A stretch of 64,000 bases of DNA. Origin: Microbacterium oleivorans (GTDB lineage: Bacteria > Actinomycetota > Actinomycetes > Actinomycetales > Microbacteriaceae). Positions 1 to 8,913 of the stretch are shown one piece after another (position 1 is the first letter of the stretch; the number at the start of each line of letters is the position of its first letter). A model generated the notes under the pieces. That model did no database searches. It saw only the letters and a program-made list of their open reading frames with translations, and was not told the DNA's origin. A program made the translations under genes and the position numbers. The stretch covers positions 1 through 64,000 of the forward strand of contig NZ_JAMBOV010000006.1 of the NCBI RefSeq assembly GCF_023715745.1, given 5' to 3'.

Positions 1-4
1 ATAG

Positions 5-122
5 TGTTTCGGCGGCCATAGCGTGAGGGAAACGCCCGGTCACATTCCGAACCCGGAAGCTAAGCCTCACAGCGCCGATGGTACTGCAGGGGGGACCCTG
101 TGGGAGAGTAGGACACCGCCGG
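5..122 (+). rRNA. rrf: 5S ribosomal RNA
   Basis: The stretch has the length and conserved core of actinobacterial 5S rRNA: a GTTTCGGCGG start, the ACATTCCGAACCCGGAAGC core, the GATGGTACTGC loop, and a closing CCGCCGG that pairs back to the 5' end. It is probably the last gene of an rRNA operon whose 16S and 23S genes lie before the window. A rho-independent terminator follows 14 bases later. The exact ends are uncertain by a few bases. Confidence 0.95.
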
Positions 123-135
123 ACTTCCTTCGATC

Positions 136-167
136 GAAAGCCCCGACCAATGCTGGTCGGGGCTTTC
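136..167 (+). terminator. rho-independent terminator of the rRNA operon
   Basis: Perfect 14-bp stem GAAAGCCCCGACCA / TGGTCGGGGCTTTC with the 4-base loop ATGC, directly after the 5S gene. Confidence 0.9.
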
Positions 168-207
168 GTGGTTTATGCGCGCGATCGTCGATCCCGGCCT
201 TCTCCGA

Positions 208-213
208 TAGACT
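208..213 (+). promoter_or_regulatory. -10 box for the ABC-F gene
   Basis: TAGACT, about 37 bases before the GTG start. The implied leader of roughly 30 bases contains the hairpin CCGCTC-TCG-GAGCGG at 222-236, which directly abuts the AAGGA ribosome site. It could tune translation. Confidence 0.5.
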
Positions 214-250
214 GGTCGGCTCCGCTCTCGGAGCGGAAGGACCGGTCATC

Positions 251-1939
251 GTGGCCCACCCCGACGTGCAGAGCGTCTCTTTCACGCTCCCTGACGGGAG
301 CCCCCTTCTCGACGAGGTCGGGTTCCGTGTCTTATCGGGATCGACGACCGCACTCATCGGGCAGAACGGCGCCGGCAAGACGACCCTGCTCCGCATCATT
401 CGCAGCGAGTTGCGCCCGCGCAGCGGGGCGGTGACGATCGACGGGTCGCTCGGTGTGATGGATCAGTTCGTCGGGCACGGTGAGCCGGGCCGGACCGTGC
501 ACGACCTCCTCATCAGCGTCGCACCGCGGCGAATCAGCGGCGCAGCACGAGAGCTCGAGGATGCCGAGAACGCCCTCATCGAGGCGGATGACCTCGATGC
601 TCAGATGCGGTACACGTCGGCGATCGCTGATTACGCGGATGCCGGCGGCTACGAATACGAGACCGTGTGGGACACCTGCACGGTCCAGGCCCTCGGCATC
701 CCCTTCGAACGTGCTCGATACCGGGAGCTGATCACCCTGTCCGGCGGTGAGCAGAAGCGGCTCGCCCTCGAAGCGCTGCTGCGCGGGACGGACGACGTCC
801 TGCTGCTCGACGAGCCCGACAACTATCTCGACGTCCCCGGAAAGCGATGGCTCGAGGCGCGACTGCAAGAGACTGCGAAGACCGTGCTGCTCATCTCGCA
901 CGATCGCGAGCTTCTGGCACGCGCAGCCGATCGCATCGTGACCCTCGAGGCCGGCGCCGCCGGCAGCACCGCGTGGGTCCATGGCGGCGGGTTCGCGACC
1001 TATCACCGAGCGCGCGAAGACCGGATGTCCCGCCTGGACGAGCTCCGCCGACGGTGGGACGAGGAGCACGTGAAGCTGAAGAAGTTCGTCGCCGACATGA
1101 AGGCGAAGGCGGCGGCCAGCGACGAGTTCGCGTCGCGATACCGCGCCGCGCAAACCCGACTCCGTCGGTTCGAGGAAGCGGGTCCGCCGGAGGAGCGTCC
1201 CGCCGAACAGAAGCTCGACCTGCGGTTGCGGGGCACGCGAACCGGAAAGCGGGCCGTCGTCGCCGACGCACTCGAGCTGGCGGGGCTCATGCGGCCCTTC
1301 GACCTCGAGGTCTGGTTCGGTGACCGCGTCGCCGTCCTCGGTTCGAACGGCTCGGGCAAGTCGCACTTCCTGCGCCTGCTCGCTGCGGGCGGTTCGGATC
1401 CTGACGCGCTTCTCGGTCACGTGACCTCCGCAGGTGCGGCGCTCGAGCATGTCGCGCACGCCGGCGTCGTCACTCTCGGGGCGCGCGTGGTGCCCGGGTG
1501 GTTCGCGCAGACCCATCAGCACCCGGAGTTCGCCGGACGCTCACTGCTCGACATCCTGCACCGTGGTGATGACAGGCGTCACGGGATGCCGCGGGATGCC
1601 GCCAGTTCGGCGCTCGACCGCTACGGACTCGTCGGCCAGGCCGAGCAGGACTTCGGGAGTCTTTCCGGAGGTCAGCAGGCCCGGTTCCAGATCCTGCTGC
1701 TGGAGCTCTCGGGCGCCACCCTGTTGCTGCTCGACGAGCCGACCGACAACCTCGACCTCGTCTCGGCGGAGGCACTCGAGAGGGCACTGGCAGCGTTCTC
1801 CGGGACGGTCCTCGCCGTCACGCACGATCGTTGGTTCGCGCGATCTCTCGACCGCTTCCTCGTGTTCGGCGAGGACGGGAACGTTCACGAGTCCGATGAC
1901 CCCGTGTGGGATGAGCAGCGTGTCGTCCGCACCCGGTGA
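251..1939 (+). CDS. ABC-F family ATPase (duplicated ABC domains, ribosome-associated)
   Basis: Soluble 562-residue protein with two complete ABC ATPase domains and no membrane domain, the layout of ABC-F proteins. These act on the ribosome, either as translation factors or as antibiotic-protection proteins. Domain 1 has Walker A GQNGAGKTT (37-45), signature LSGGEQKR (163-170) and Walker B with D187-E188. Domain 2 has Walker A GSNGSGKS (about 363-371), signature LSGGQQAR (471-478) and Walker B with D495-E496. A charged helical linker lies between them. GTG 251 is chosen because GGAAGGA lies just upstream and the protein then starts shortly before domain 1; the open frame runs back into the 5S gene. 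The size matches the actinobacterial resistance-type ABC-F proteins, but whether it protects from drugs cannot be read from sequence. Confidence 0.9.
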   Translation: MAHPDVQSVSFTLPDGSPLLDEVGFRVLSGSTTALIGQNGAGKTTLLRIIRSELRPRSGAVTIDGSLGVMDQFVGHGEPGRTVHDLLISVAPRRISGAARELEDAENALIEADDLDAQMRYTSAIADYADAGGYEYETVWDTCTVQALGIPFERARYRELITLSGGEQKRLALEALLRGTDDVLLLDEPDNYLDVPGKRWLEARLQETAKTVLLISHDRELLARAADRIVTLEAGAAGSTAWVHGGGFATYHRAREDRMSRLDELRRRWDEEHVKLKKFVADMKAKAAASDEFASRYRAAQTRLRRFEEAGPPEERPAEQKLDLRLRGTRTGKRAVVADALELAGLMRPFDLEVWFGDRVAVLGSNGSGKSHFLRLLAAGGSDPDALLGHVTSAGAALEHVAHAGVVTLGARVVPGWFAQTHQHPEFAGRSLLDILHRGDDRRHGMPRDAASSALDRYGLVGQAEQDFGSLSGGQQARFQILLLELSGATLLLLDEPTDNLDLVSAEALERALAAFSGTVLAVTHDRWFARSLDRFLVFGEDGNVHESDDPVWDEQRVVRTR

Positions 1940-1969
1940 GCAGGCGGGGCAGTGATCAGGCCCCGACGG

Positions 1970-1975
1970 TAGGCT
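1970..1975 (+). promoter_or_regulatory. -10 box, probably leaderless (guaB3)
   Basis: TAGGCT six bases before GTG 1982. Transcription would begin on or next to the start codon. Confidence 0.6.
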
Positions 1976-1981
1976 GGGACG

Positions 1982-3109
1982 GTGACCATGGAAATCGAGC
2001 TCGGCCGCGCCAAGCGCGCACGCCGGGCGTACGCCTTCGACGACATCGCCGTCGTGCCCTCGCGGCGCACGCGCAACCCGGAGGACGTCTCGACCGCCTG
2101 GTCAATCGATGCCTACAGCTTCGGCATCCCCGTCCTCGGCGCGCCGATGGACTCCGTCATGAGCCCGCGCACGGCGATCATGCTCGGCCAGCTGGGCGGC
2201 CTCGGCGTCCTCGACCTCGAAGGCCTGTGGACCCGCTACGACGACCCCGAGCCGCTACTCGCCGAGATCGCCGCGCTCCCCTCCGACGGGGCCACGCGTC
2301 GCATGCAGGAGCTGTACTCCGCGCCCATCAAGCCCGAGCTCGTGCGCGATCGGCTCGCCGAGATCCGCGCGGCGGGTGTCACCGTTGCCGGAGCCCTCAC
2401 GCCGCAGCGCACGCAGGACCTGTACGAGACCGTCGTCGCCGCCGGCGTCGACCTGTTCGTCATCCGCGGCACGACCGTCTCGGCCGAGCACGTGTCGAGC
2501 GTCGACGAGCCGCTGAACCTCAAGAAGTTCATCTACGACCTCGATGTCCCCGTCATCGTCGGGGGCGCGGCGACCTACACGGCCGCCCTCCACCTCATGC
2601 GCACGGGGGCTGCCGGCGTCCTCGTCGGTTTCGGCGGGGGTGCAGCCTCCACCACCCGTGCCACGCTCGGTCTCCACGCACCGATGGCGACCGCCGTCGC
2701 CGACGTCGCCGGCGCCCGCCGCGACTACCTCGACGAGTCGGGCGGCCGCTACGTCCACGTCATCGCCGACGGCGGCGTCGGCACGTCGGGCGACATCGTC
2801 AAGGCGCTCGCGATGGGTGCCGACGCCGTCATGCTCGGCGTCGCGCTCGCCCGGGCGACCGACGCCCCCGGGCGAGGCTTCCACTGGGGTCCCGAGGCGC
2901 ACCACGCCAAGCTGCCGCGCGGCACCCGCGTCGAGGTGGGCCAGGTCTCGCCGCTCGAGGAGATCCTCTACGGTCCCGCGCCTGTCGCCGACGGTACAGC
3001 GAACCTCATCGGCGCGCTGCGCAAGTCCATGGCTACCACCGGGTACTCGGATCTCAAGGAGTTCCAGCGCGTCGAGGTCGTCGTCGCGCCCTACGCCTCG
3101 TCGCACTGA
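1982..3109 (+). CDS. guaB3: GuaB3 family IMP dehydrogenase-related protein
   Basis: 375-residue TIM-barrel protein of the IMPDH/GMPR superfamily. The N-terminus (IELGRAKRARRAY, then DDIAVVPSRRTR) is typical of actinobacterial GuaB3, which lacks CBS domains. The phosphate-binding region VIADGGVGTSGD and the loop VGFGGGAASTTR are present. In true IMP dehydrogenases this loop carries the catalytic cysteine before TTR; here that position is serine, as expected for GuaB3, so NAD-dependent IMP oxidation is doubtful. ATG 1988 is a possible alternative start, but the -10 spacing favours GTG 1982. Its stop overlaps the SURF1-like start by one base, and guaA lies three genes on, so a purine link is likely. 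The true reaction is not known from sequence. Confidence 0.92.
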   Translation: MTMEIELGRAKRARRAYAFDDIAVVPSRRTRNPEDVSTAWSIDAYSFGIPVLGAPMDSVMSPRTAIMLGQLGGLGVLDLEGLWTRYDDPEPLLAEIAALPSDGATRRMQELYSAPIKPELVRDRLAEIRAAGVTVAGALTPQRTQDLYETVVAAGVDLFVIRGTTVSAEHVSSVDEPLNLKKFIYDLDVPVIVGGAATYTAALHLMRTGAAGVLVGFGGGAASTTRATLGLHAPMATAVADVAGARRDYLDESGGRYVHVIADGGVGTSGDIVKALAMGADAVMLGVALARATDAPGRGFHWGPEAHHAKLPRGTRVEVGQVSPLEEILYGPAPVADGTANLIGALRKSMATTGYSDLKEFQRVEVVVAPYASSH

Positions 3110-3966
3110 TGACCTCCACCCCCGCCGTCGACGACCTCCCCGACGTCTTCCCGCCGACGCTGCGGGAGGTCATGACGCGCCCCTTCTGGATCGGGATGCT
3201 GGGCCTCGCCCTGCTGGTGGCGGGGGTCTTCGCCTGGCTCGGCCAGTGGCAGCTGGGAAACGCGATCGACACCGACCCGCCGCCCGCCGGGATGACGGAA
3301 GAGGTGCGCCCGCTGGGTGATGTCGTGGCACCGGGCGCCTATCTCGCCGAACCGCTCGTCGGCCAGCGCGTCGACGTGAGCGGCTCCTTCGTGGCGGGGG
3401 ACTTCCGTGTCGTCACCTCCCGCTACGACGACGGCACCCCCGGATACTGGGTCGCCGGGCAGTTCCGCGTCGACCCGACGACCACCGGGGTCGACGGCCC
3501 GACCTCGCTCGCGGTGGCCGTCGGGTTCACGCCGGATCGGGATGCGGCGGATGCCGCGGCATCCGCGCTGAGCGACGCACCACCCGAGGATGTGACGCTC
3601 ACCGGTCGCCTCATCTCCGACGAGGGTGCGAAGGAACCGCCCCGCGATGCCGACCCGTTCGAGATCGCCGCCATGTCGCCCGCGGCGCTCCTCTCGCAGT
3701 GGAGCGACATCGAGGGGCTCGACGTCTACCGCTCGTACCTCGTCTCCGCCGACCCGTTCGGCGGCCTGCAGCGGATCCACGCACCCGCGCCCACCGAGCT
3801 CTCCTCGGTCAACTGGCTCAACATCTTCTACGCCATCGAGTGGGCGGTGTTCGCGGGCTTCGCCTTCTACATGTGGTACCGACTCGCGCGGGACGCGTGG
3901 GAGAAGGAAGTCGAGGCCCTCACCGAGGACCCCGACGGCGCAGAACAGCCCCCGGCGCGCCCGTAG
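3109..3966 (+). CDS. SURF1-like membrane protein (cytochrome oxidase assembly)
   Basis: 285 residues with the SURF1/Shy1 layout: an N-terminal membrane helix (about 26-44), a long extracytoplasmic domain, and a C-terminal helix (about 236-258, WLNIFYAIEWAVFAGFAF). The GQWQLGNA segment after helix 1 and the SSVNWLNIFYAIEWAVF region fit the family. SURF1 proteins help insert heme a into aa3-type cytochrome oxidase. The start codon overlaps the guaB3 stop (ATGA), so translation is probably coupled. The stop codon TAG is also the first half of the -10 box of the next gene. Confidence 0.85.
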   Translation: MTSTPAVDDLPDVFPPTLREVMTRPFWIGMLGLALLVAGVFAWLGQWQLGNAIDTDPPPAGMTEEVRPLGDVVAPGAYLAEPLVGQRVDVSGSFVAGDFRVVTSRYDDGTPGYWVAGQFRVDPTTTGVDGPTSLAVAVGFTPDRDAADAAASALSDAPPEDVTLTGRLISDEGAKEPPRDADPFEIAAMSPAALLSQWSDIEGLDVYRSYLVSADPFGGLQRIHAPAPTELSSVNWLNIFYAIEWAVFAGFAFYMWYRLARDAWEKEVEALTEDPDGAEQPPARP

Positions 3967-3969
3967 ACT
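3964..3969 (+). promoter_or_regulatory. -10 box overlapping the SURF1-like stop codon
   Basis: TAGACT, whose first three bases are the stop codon of the upstream gene, lies seven bases before ATG 3977. A leaderless transcript is likely. Confidence 0.6.
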
Positions 3970-3976
3970 GGAAGCC

Positions 3977-4495
3977 ATGCCCGTTCAGCCCAAACTCGCC
4001 TCTTTCCCGGCGATCCGCGGCGCCCTGCGGTTCTACCAGATCGCGTCGATCATCACGGGTGTCGGCCTGCTCCTGCTGGTCGCCGAGATGGTCCTGAAGT
4101 ACACGCCCCTCCACGTCGAGCTCTTCGCCGGTGGGTCCGGCGGGCTGCTCTGGTTCGCGACCGCGATCCCGAGCCCCGACTGCCAGTGGTATTCGCTGTT
4201 CGTTCCGATGACCAACGAGTGCGACATCGTGTCGACCGGCGACGGCGTCAACATCTCACTGGCGATCCTCGTCGTGCACGGCTGGTTCTACGTCGTGTAC
4301 CTCTTCGCATGCTTCCGCGTCTGGAGCCTCATGCGCTGGCGCTTCCCGCGTTTCATCGTGCTGGCCCTCGGCGGCATCGTGCCCCTCCTGTCCTTCTTCA
4401 TGGAGGCGAAGGTCGCTCACGAGGTCAGGCAGTACCTGGCCGCGCGAGAGGCCGCCGCATCCGCCCCCCTCGAAACCCCCTCGGAGACCCGGTGA
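3977..4495 (+). CDS. DUF3817 family membrane protein
   Basis: 172 residues with the DUF3817 pattern: an N-terminal [17 protein letters not shown] helix, then hydrophobic segments near residues 45-58, 90-115 and 120-140, and the motif [17 protein letters not shown]. It is an integral membrane protein of unknown role. Members of this family commonly sit next to guaA in actinobacteria. Its TGA stop overlaps the GTG start of guaA by 4 bases (GTGA), which implies translational coupling. Confidence 0.85.
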   Translation: MPVQPKLASFPAIRGALRFYQIASIITGVGLLLLVAEMVLKYTPLHVELFAGGSGGLLWFATAIPSPDCQWYSLFVPMTNECDIVSTGDGVNISLAILVVHGWFYVVYLFACFRVWSLMRWRFPRFIVLALGGIVPLLSFFMEAKVAHEVRQYLAAREAAASAPLETPSETR

Positions 4496-6072
4496 CAGAG
4501 CAGACCGAAACCTCCCAGCGCCCTGTGCTGGTCGTCGACTTCGGCGCCCAGTACGCGCAGCTGATCGCCCGCCGCGTCCGCGAGGCCGGCGTCTACAGCG
4601 AGCTGGTGCCGCACACCGCCACCGCCGCGGAGATCGCCGAGAAGAACCCGGTGGGGATCATCCTCTCCGGCGGGCCGTCCTCGGTCTACGAGGAGGGCGC
4701 CCCGCAGCTGGACTCCGCCGTCTTCGACCTCGGGGTCCCGACCCTCGGCATCTGCTACGGCTTCCAGGTCATGGCGAAGACCCTCGGCGGCGAGGTCGCG
4801 AACACCGGCCTCCGGGAGTACGGCGCAACGGATGCCACGATCGTCACCGAGAACGTCCTGCTCGACGGGCAGCCCGTCGATCAGAACGTCTGGATGAGCC
4901 ACGGCGACCAGGTCAGCGCCGCTCCCGATGGCTTCGAGGTCCTCGCCCGCACCGCGGCGACCCCTGTCGCGGCCTTCGCGAACGACGCACGCAAGCTGTA
5001 CGGCGTGCAATGGCACCCCGAGGTGAAGCACTCCGACCACGGCCAGCGCGTGCTGGAGAACTTCCTCCACAAGGCGGCAGGGCTGCCCGCGGACTGGAAC
5101 AGCGACAACGTCATCGCCGAGCAGGTCGAGAAGATCCGGGCGCAGGTGGGTTCCGGTCGCGTCATCTCCGCGCTCTCCGGCGGGGTCGACTCCGCCGTCT
5201 CCACGGCCCTCGTCCACAAGGCGGTCGGTGACCAGCTGACCGCCGTCTTCATCGATCACGGACTGCTCCGCAAGGGCGAGCGCGAGCAGGTCGAGAACGA
5301 CTACGTCGCGTCGACCGGCGTGCGCCTGATCACCGTGGACGCGCGCGAGACCTTCCTCGACGCCCTCGCCGGTGTCAGCGACCCCGAGCAGAAGCGCAAG
5401 ATCATCGGCCGCGAGTTCATCCGCGCCTTCGAGAAGGTGCAGTCGGATCTCATCGCCGAGGCAGCGGCCGACGGCGACCCGATCGGGTTCCTCGTGCAGG
5501 GGACGCTGTACCCCGACGTCGTCGAGTCCGGCGGTGGTGCCGGCACGGCGAACATCAAGAGCCACCACAACGTCGGAGGACTCCCCGAAGACCTGCAGTT
5601 CGAACTCGTCGAGCCGCTGCGCACCCTGTTCAAAGACGAGGTCCGCGCGATCGGCCGTGAGCTCGGGCTCCCGGAAGCCATCGTCGGACGGCAGCCCTTT
5701 CCGGGGCCCGGCCTCGGCATCCGCATCGTGGGTGAGGTCACCGCTGATCGCCTCGAGATCCTGCGTGACGCCGACGCCATCGCCCGCGCGGAGCTGACGA
5801 AGGCGGGGCTCGACGGCGAGATCTGGCAGTGCCCCGTCGTGCTCCTCGCTGATGTCCGCTCGGTCGGCGTCCAGGGAGACGGGCGCACCTACGGGCACCC
5901 GATCGTCCTCCGGCCCGTCTCGAGCGAGGACGCCATGACGGCGGACTGGACCCGTCTGCCGTACGACGTGCTCTCGAAGATCAGCAACCGCATCACGAAC
6001 GAGGTGCGCGAGGTCAACCGGGTGGTGCTCGACGTCACGTCGAAGCCCCCGGGGACCATCGAATGGGAGTGA
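4492..6072 (+). CDS. guaA: GMP synthase (glutamine-hydrolysing)
   Basis: 526 residues, the normal length. It converts XMP, ATP and glutamine to GMP in the cytoplasm, the last step of guanylate synthesis. The N-terminal class I glutamine amidotransferase domain has C88 in GICYGFQ and the H175/E177 pair in WHPE. The ATP pyrophosphatase domain follows with the P-loop SGGVDS (229-234), and the C-terminal dimerisation domain carries the [12 protein letters not shown] block and ends in [12 protein letters not shown] 4492 overlaps the upstream stop, and the first in-frame residues lead straight into [13 protein letters not shown] perfect hairpin follows the stop directly. Confidence 0.97.
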   Translation: MTEQTETSQRPVLVVDFGAQYAQLIARRVREAGVYSELVPHTATAAEIAEKNPVGIILSGGPSSVYEEGAPQLDSAVFDLGVPTLGICYGFQVMAKTLGGEVANTGLREYGATDATIVTENVLLDGQPVDQNVWMSHGDQVSAAPDGFEVLARTAATPVAAFANDARKLYGVQWHPEVKHSDHGQRVLENFLHKAAGLPADWNSDNVIAEQVEKIRAQVGSGRVISALSGGVDSAVSTALVHKAVGDQLTAVFIDHGLLRKGEREQVENDYVASTGVRLITVDARETFLDALAGVSDPEQKRKIIGREFIRAFEKVQSDLIAEAAADGDPIGFLVQGTLYPDVVESGGGAGTANIKSHHNVGGLPEDLQFELVEPLRTLFKDEVRAIGRELGLPEAIVGRQPFPGPGLGIRIVGEVTADRLEILRDADAIARAELTKAGLDGEIWQCPVVLLADVRSVGVQGDGRTYGHPIVLRPVSSEDAMTADWTRLPYDVLSKISNRITNEVREVNRVVLDVTSKPPGTIEWE

Positions 6073-6095
6073 GTCACGGGGGACTTCCCCGTGAC
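6073..6095 (+). terminator. hairpin after guaA, possible terminator
   Basis: Perfect 9-bp stem GTCACGGGG / CCCCGTGAC with loop GACTT, beginning one base after the guaA stop. No T-run follows, so it may act only as a weak terminator or as mRNA 3'-end protection. A TTGACA hexamer at 6114-6119 lies between it and the next gene, without a convincing -10. Confidence 0.55.
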
Positions 6096-6196
6096 CGGGT
6101 GCGGAGCCAGCTCTTGACACGGCGGCTCCGCCGCGTCCAGAGTGAGGCCGGGCCTCTGCCCCTTACTGCACCGCCGTTTGAAGAGGGGGTGAGGCG

Positions 6197-7789
6197 TTGA
6201 TCGAGCGTCCGCGTACACAGCCGTACGCGCAGTTCGTGCTGGCCGTCTCGGCCCTGATCGTCGTGCTCATCCTGGGCACGATCGACAGCAGCCGCATCAC
6301 GCCCCTTCTCCTCACCGGCTTCGGGGTGATCGTCCTCAGCACCGCAGCGATGACGGCGGTCTGGCTCGTTCAGCCGACGCGCCACACCGCGTGGCTGGCC
6401 GCCATCCCTCTTGCCCAGATCCTCGCCTGCGTCCCGCTGCGCGACGCCGGCGTGGAGACCCTCCCCGCGGCGGGCCTCCTGGTGATCTTCCCCCTCGGCT
6501 GGCTCGCGTTCGCGTTCCCGCCGGCGACGGTCGTCGCCGGCGTCGTCCTGACCGCTCTCGGGCCACTGATACAGGTGATCAGGGACGGTGGATTCCGGGA
6601 CGCGGCCGACATCGTGTCGGTGATCGCGCTCCCGATCATCGCGGGGCTCATCGCCGCGACCGTCAGCTTCATCGCGCGCGACCTCGCGAGGATGCGAGCG
6701 CACACGGATGCCGTGTCGGATGAACTCGACCACGCGCTGCGCCTGTCGGGCCGCGACACCGCCATGCTCCGCGCCACCCTCGACGCCACCGACAACGCCG
6801 TCGCGGTCTTCGGTCCCGACGGGCGTCCGATCCTGCTGAACGCCGTCGCCGCCGAGATCAGCGGGCGCTCCGGCATCGAGGAGGTCGATCGCGACGGCTT
6901 CCTCTCGGTCATCTGGCGCGCCGATGCATCGATGCCCGCCGAAGCCACCTCGGCCGATTTCGTCGAGCGCGTCCGCTCGGGGGATTTCGCCGCCCCGCGG
7001 ACCGTCGAGTTCGGCGGTGATCCCCGCCGCGTCCTGCAGGTCATCGTGCGCCCGGTCGTGGCGGGTGGTGAGGAAGTCGGCATCGTCATCGTCGGTCAGG
7101 ACGTCACCGAGCTCGTGAACGCGGTCGAGGTCCGCGATCGGTTCCTCAGCACCGTCGGTCACGAGTTCCGCACCCCGCTCACGGTGATCCTCGGCCATAC
7201 CGATATCGCCCTCATGAACGGATCGGCGGAGACGGAACGCTGGGAGGCGGTTGAGCGGTCCGCCGAGCGCTTGTTGCGGCTCGTCGAACGCCTCATCGCC
7301 GCCGGTCAGACGACGCGCGATGTGGAGGCGCGTTCCGGGGCCTCGCACGTCGGCCCGGTCGTCAAACACGCGATCTCGGAGGTCGCCGCCCGTGCGCGTG
7401 ACCGCCGCATCCACATCCAGCTCGGCCCGATGCCGGAGCGCGCGGCGCGCATCGCCGTCCGCGACCTCGCCTCGATTCTGGAGGAGCTGCTGCGCAACGC
7501 AGTCGAGTTCACCCCTACGGGCGGTGGCGCTGTCGTCGTCTCCGCCTACGAAGAGGGGCGCGAGATCGTCGTGACGATCGCGGACGAGGGGGTAGGGATG
7601 ACGGAGCAGGAGCGCGCACACGCGTTCGATCGCTTCTACCGGGCGCCCTACGCGCACGACGCGGCGATCCCCGGGACCGGCATCGGACTGTCCAACGCCG
7701 CATCGCTGGCGGAGGCCTACGGTGCCACTGTCTCCCTCGAGGCTCACGCTCCACGCGGCACGGTCGCCGTCCTCCGCCTGCCGTCCTAA
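6197..7789 (+). CDS. membrane sensor histidine kinase with PAS domain (orphan)
   Basis: 530 residues. About six hydrophobic segments (12-160) are followed by a PAS-like domain (about 190-305), a HisKA domain with H322 in GHEFRTP, and a HATPase domain with the N-box ELLRNAVEF (N434), G1 box ADEGVGM (463-468), the F box FDRFYRA and the G2 box GTGIGLSN. All residues for autophosphorylation are present. The start is TTG at 6197, preceded by GGGGGTGAGG; no ATG or GTG gives the complete first membrane helix as well. No response regulator lies beside it, so its partner must be elsewhere. The signal sensed is unknown. Confidence 0.85.
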   Translation: MIERPRTQPYAQFVLAVSALIVVLILGTIDSSRITPLLLTGFGVIVLSTAAMTAVWLVQPTRHTAWLAAIPLAQILACVPLRDAGVETLPAAGLLVIFPLGWLAFAFPPATVVAGVVLTALGPLIQVIRDGGFRDAADIVSVIALPIIAGLIAATVSFIARDLARMRAHTDAVSDELDHALRLSGRDTAMLRATLDATDNAVAVFGPDGRPILLNAVAAEISGRSGIEEVDRDGFLSVIWRADASMPAEATSADFVERVRSGDFAAPRTVEFGGDPRRVLQVIVRPVVAGGEEVGIVIVGQDVTELVNAVEVRDRFLSTVGHEFRTPLTVILGHTDIALMNGSAETERWEAVERSAERLLRLVERLIAAGQTTRDVEARSGASHVGPVVKHAISEVAARARDRRIHIQLGPMPERAARIAVRDLASILEELLRNAVEFTPTGGGAVVVSAYEEGREIVVTIADEGVGMTEQERAHAFDRFYRAPYAHDAAIPGTGIGLSNAASLAEAYGATVSLEAHAPRGTVAVLRLPS

Positions 7790-7808
7790 CGCTCCGCCGC
7801 CACAACGA

Positions 7809-7840
7809 CGAAGGCCGCCCGGTCTCCCGGACGGCCTTCG
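7809..7840. terminator. bidirectional terminator between convergent genes
   Basis: 14-bp stem CGAAGGCCGCCCGG / CCGGACGGCCTTCG with one mismatch and a 4-base loop, centred between the ends of the histidine kinase gene and the BI-1 gene. Confidence 0.85.
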
Positions 7841-7853
7841 TGTCGCGTGCGTG

Positions 7854-8762
7854 TCAGTCGTTGCCGCGCAGGATCGCGATGATGCGCAGGATCTCGACGT
7901 AGAGCCAGACGACGGTGACCATGATGCCGAAGGCGCCGATCCAGCCGAACTCGCGGGGGGCACCGTTGCGGGCGCCCTGCTGCACGAGGTCGAAGTCCTG
8001 CACCAGCGAGTACGACGCCATGAGCACGACCAGCAGGCCGATGATGAGGCCGAGGGGGATGCCGAAGATCTCCTGGCTGTAGAGACCGAAAGTCCCCTGC
8101 GTGACGCCCGTCCACATCAGGACGAGGTTGACCAGGCCGAACACCAGGTAGCTGACCATCGCGATCATGAAGATCTTGTTGGCCTTCTTGCTCACGCGGA
8201 CCTTGCCGCTCGCGAAAAGTGCGAGGGTCACACCGACGACGACGAGGGTCGCGATGGTCGCCTGCAGGACGACACCCGGCCAGATGAACTCGAAGTAGGC
8301 GGAGATGCCACCCACGAACAGACCCTCGGCGGCCGCGTACGCCCAGATGAGGGCCGGGCGGACCTTCTTCCGGGACGTGAAGGTGATGACCATGGCCAAC
8401 ACGAACCCGACCAGTGCGCCGATGATCCACGGCATGATCGTGAGGTCGGCGGGTTCCACCTGGGTGGGCATGAGCGAACCGCCGAGGGTCCAGAACCAGC
8501 CCATCAGAGCGGTGACGAGGAGGATGCCGAAGAGACCGGCCGTCTTGACGACGGTGTCCTCGACCGTCATCCGGCCGGTGTCGGCGGACGAGGCGGTGGG
8601 AGCCGCGTACATGCCCTCGAGCTGAGCGCTCGCGGCAAGGTCGGCAGCCTGGTGCGAGGCGGCCGAGTAGTTCGTCGGGGCGGCAGGGGGAGTCAGGCCG
8701 GGACGGCGCTGATCCTCCTGGAACACCGGATTGTTGAAGGCGAAATTGCCGGACGCTGCCAT
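7854..8762 (-). CDS. Bax inhibitor-1 / YccA family membrane protein
   Basis: 302 residues. A polar, proline-rich N-terminal tail of about 65 residues precedes seven hydrophobic segments, as in bacterial BI-1 (TMBIM/YccA) proteins, which are putative pH-gated cation channels or interact with the FtsH protease system. The closing segments GWIGAFGIMVTVVWLYVEILRII fit the family. ATG 8762 is chosen because GGAG lies 11 bases upstream; a GTG 12 bases earlier would overlap that ribosome site. It converges with the histidine kinase gene across a shared terminator. Confidence 0.88.
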   Translation of the reverse strand: MAASGNFAFNNPVFQEDQRRPGLTPPAAPTNYSAASHQAADLAASAQLEGMYAAPTASSADTGRMTVEDTVVKTAGLFGILLVTALMGWFWTLGGSLMPTQVEPADLTIMPWIIGALVGFVLAMVITFTSRKKVRPALIWAYAAAEGLFVGGISAYFEFIWPGVVLQATIATLVVVGVTLALFASGKVRVSKKANKIFMIAMVSYLVFGLVNLVLMWTGVTQGTFGLYSQEIFGIPLGLIIGLLVVLMASYSLVQDFDLVQQGARNGAPREFGWIGAFGIMVTVVWLYVEILRIIAILRGND

Positions 8763-8788
8763 TGTGTGTCTCACTCCAAAAGTCGACT

Positions 8789-8816
8789 CACAGCGCTGTG
8801 CTGTCGATCCAGCGTA
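8789..8816 (-). promoter_or_regulatory. -10 box and leader palindrome of the BI-1 gene
   Basis: On the minus strand TACGCT (8811-8816) resembles a -10 box. Downstream of it in the presumed leader is the perfect 12-bp palindrome CACAGCGCTGTG (8789-8800), a candidate operator. Confidence 0.35.
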
Positions 8817-8901
8817 TCGGACCGTGTTTCCGCGGGTGCGGGCATCCGCTGTGAGAGGGCTATGAGCGGCTCATCCGGCCGATCGCGTCACGCTCGCTGG
8901 G

Positions 8902-8907
8902 TACCCT
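8902..8907 (+). promoter_or_regulatory. -10 box, probably leaderless (GDPD gene)
   Basis: TACCCT six bases before ATG 8914. Confidence 0.6.
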
Positions 8908-8913
8908 GACCCC

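Noticed and set aside
6114..6119. TTGACA as -35 of the histidine kinase gene
   Set aside because: No TANNNT hexamer lies 16-18 bases downstream; noted only inside the hairpin entry.
4417..6120. Long open frame antisense to guaA
   Set aside because: Same codon-bias artefact; guaA on the sense strand is certain.
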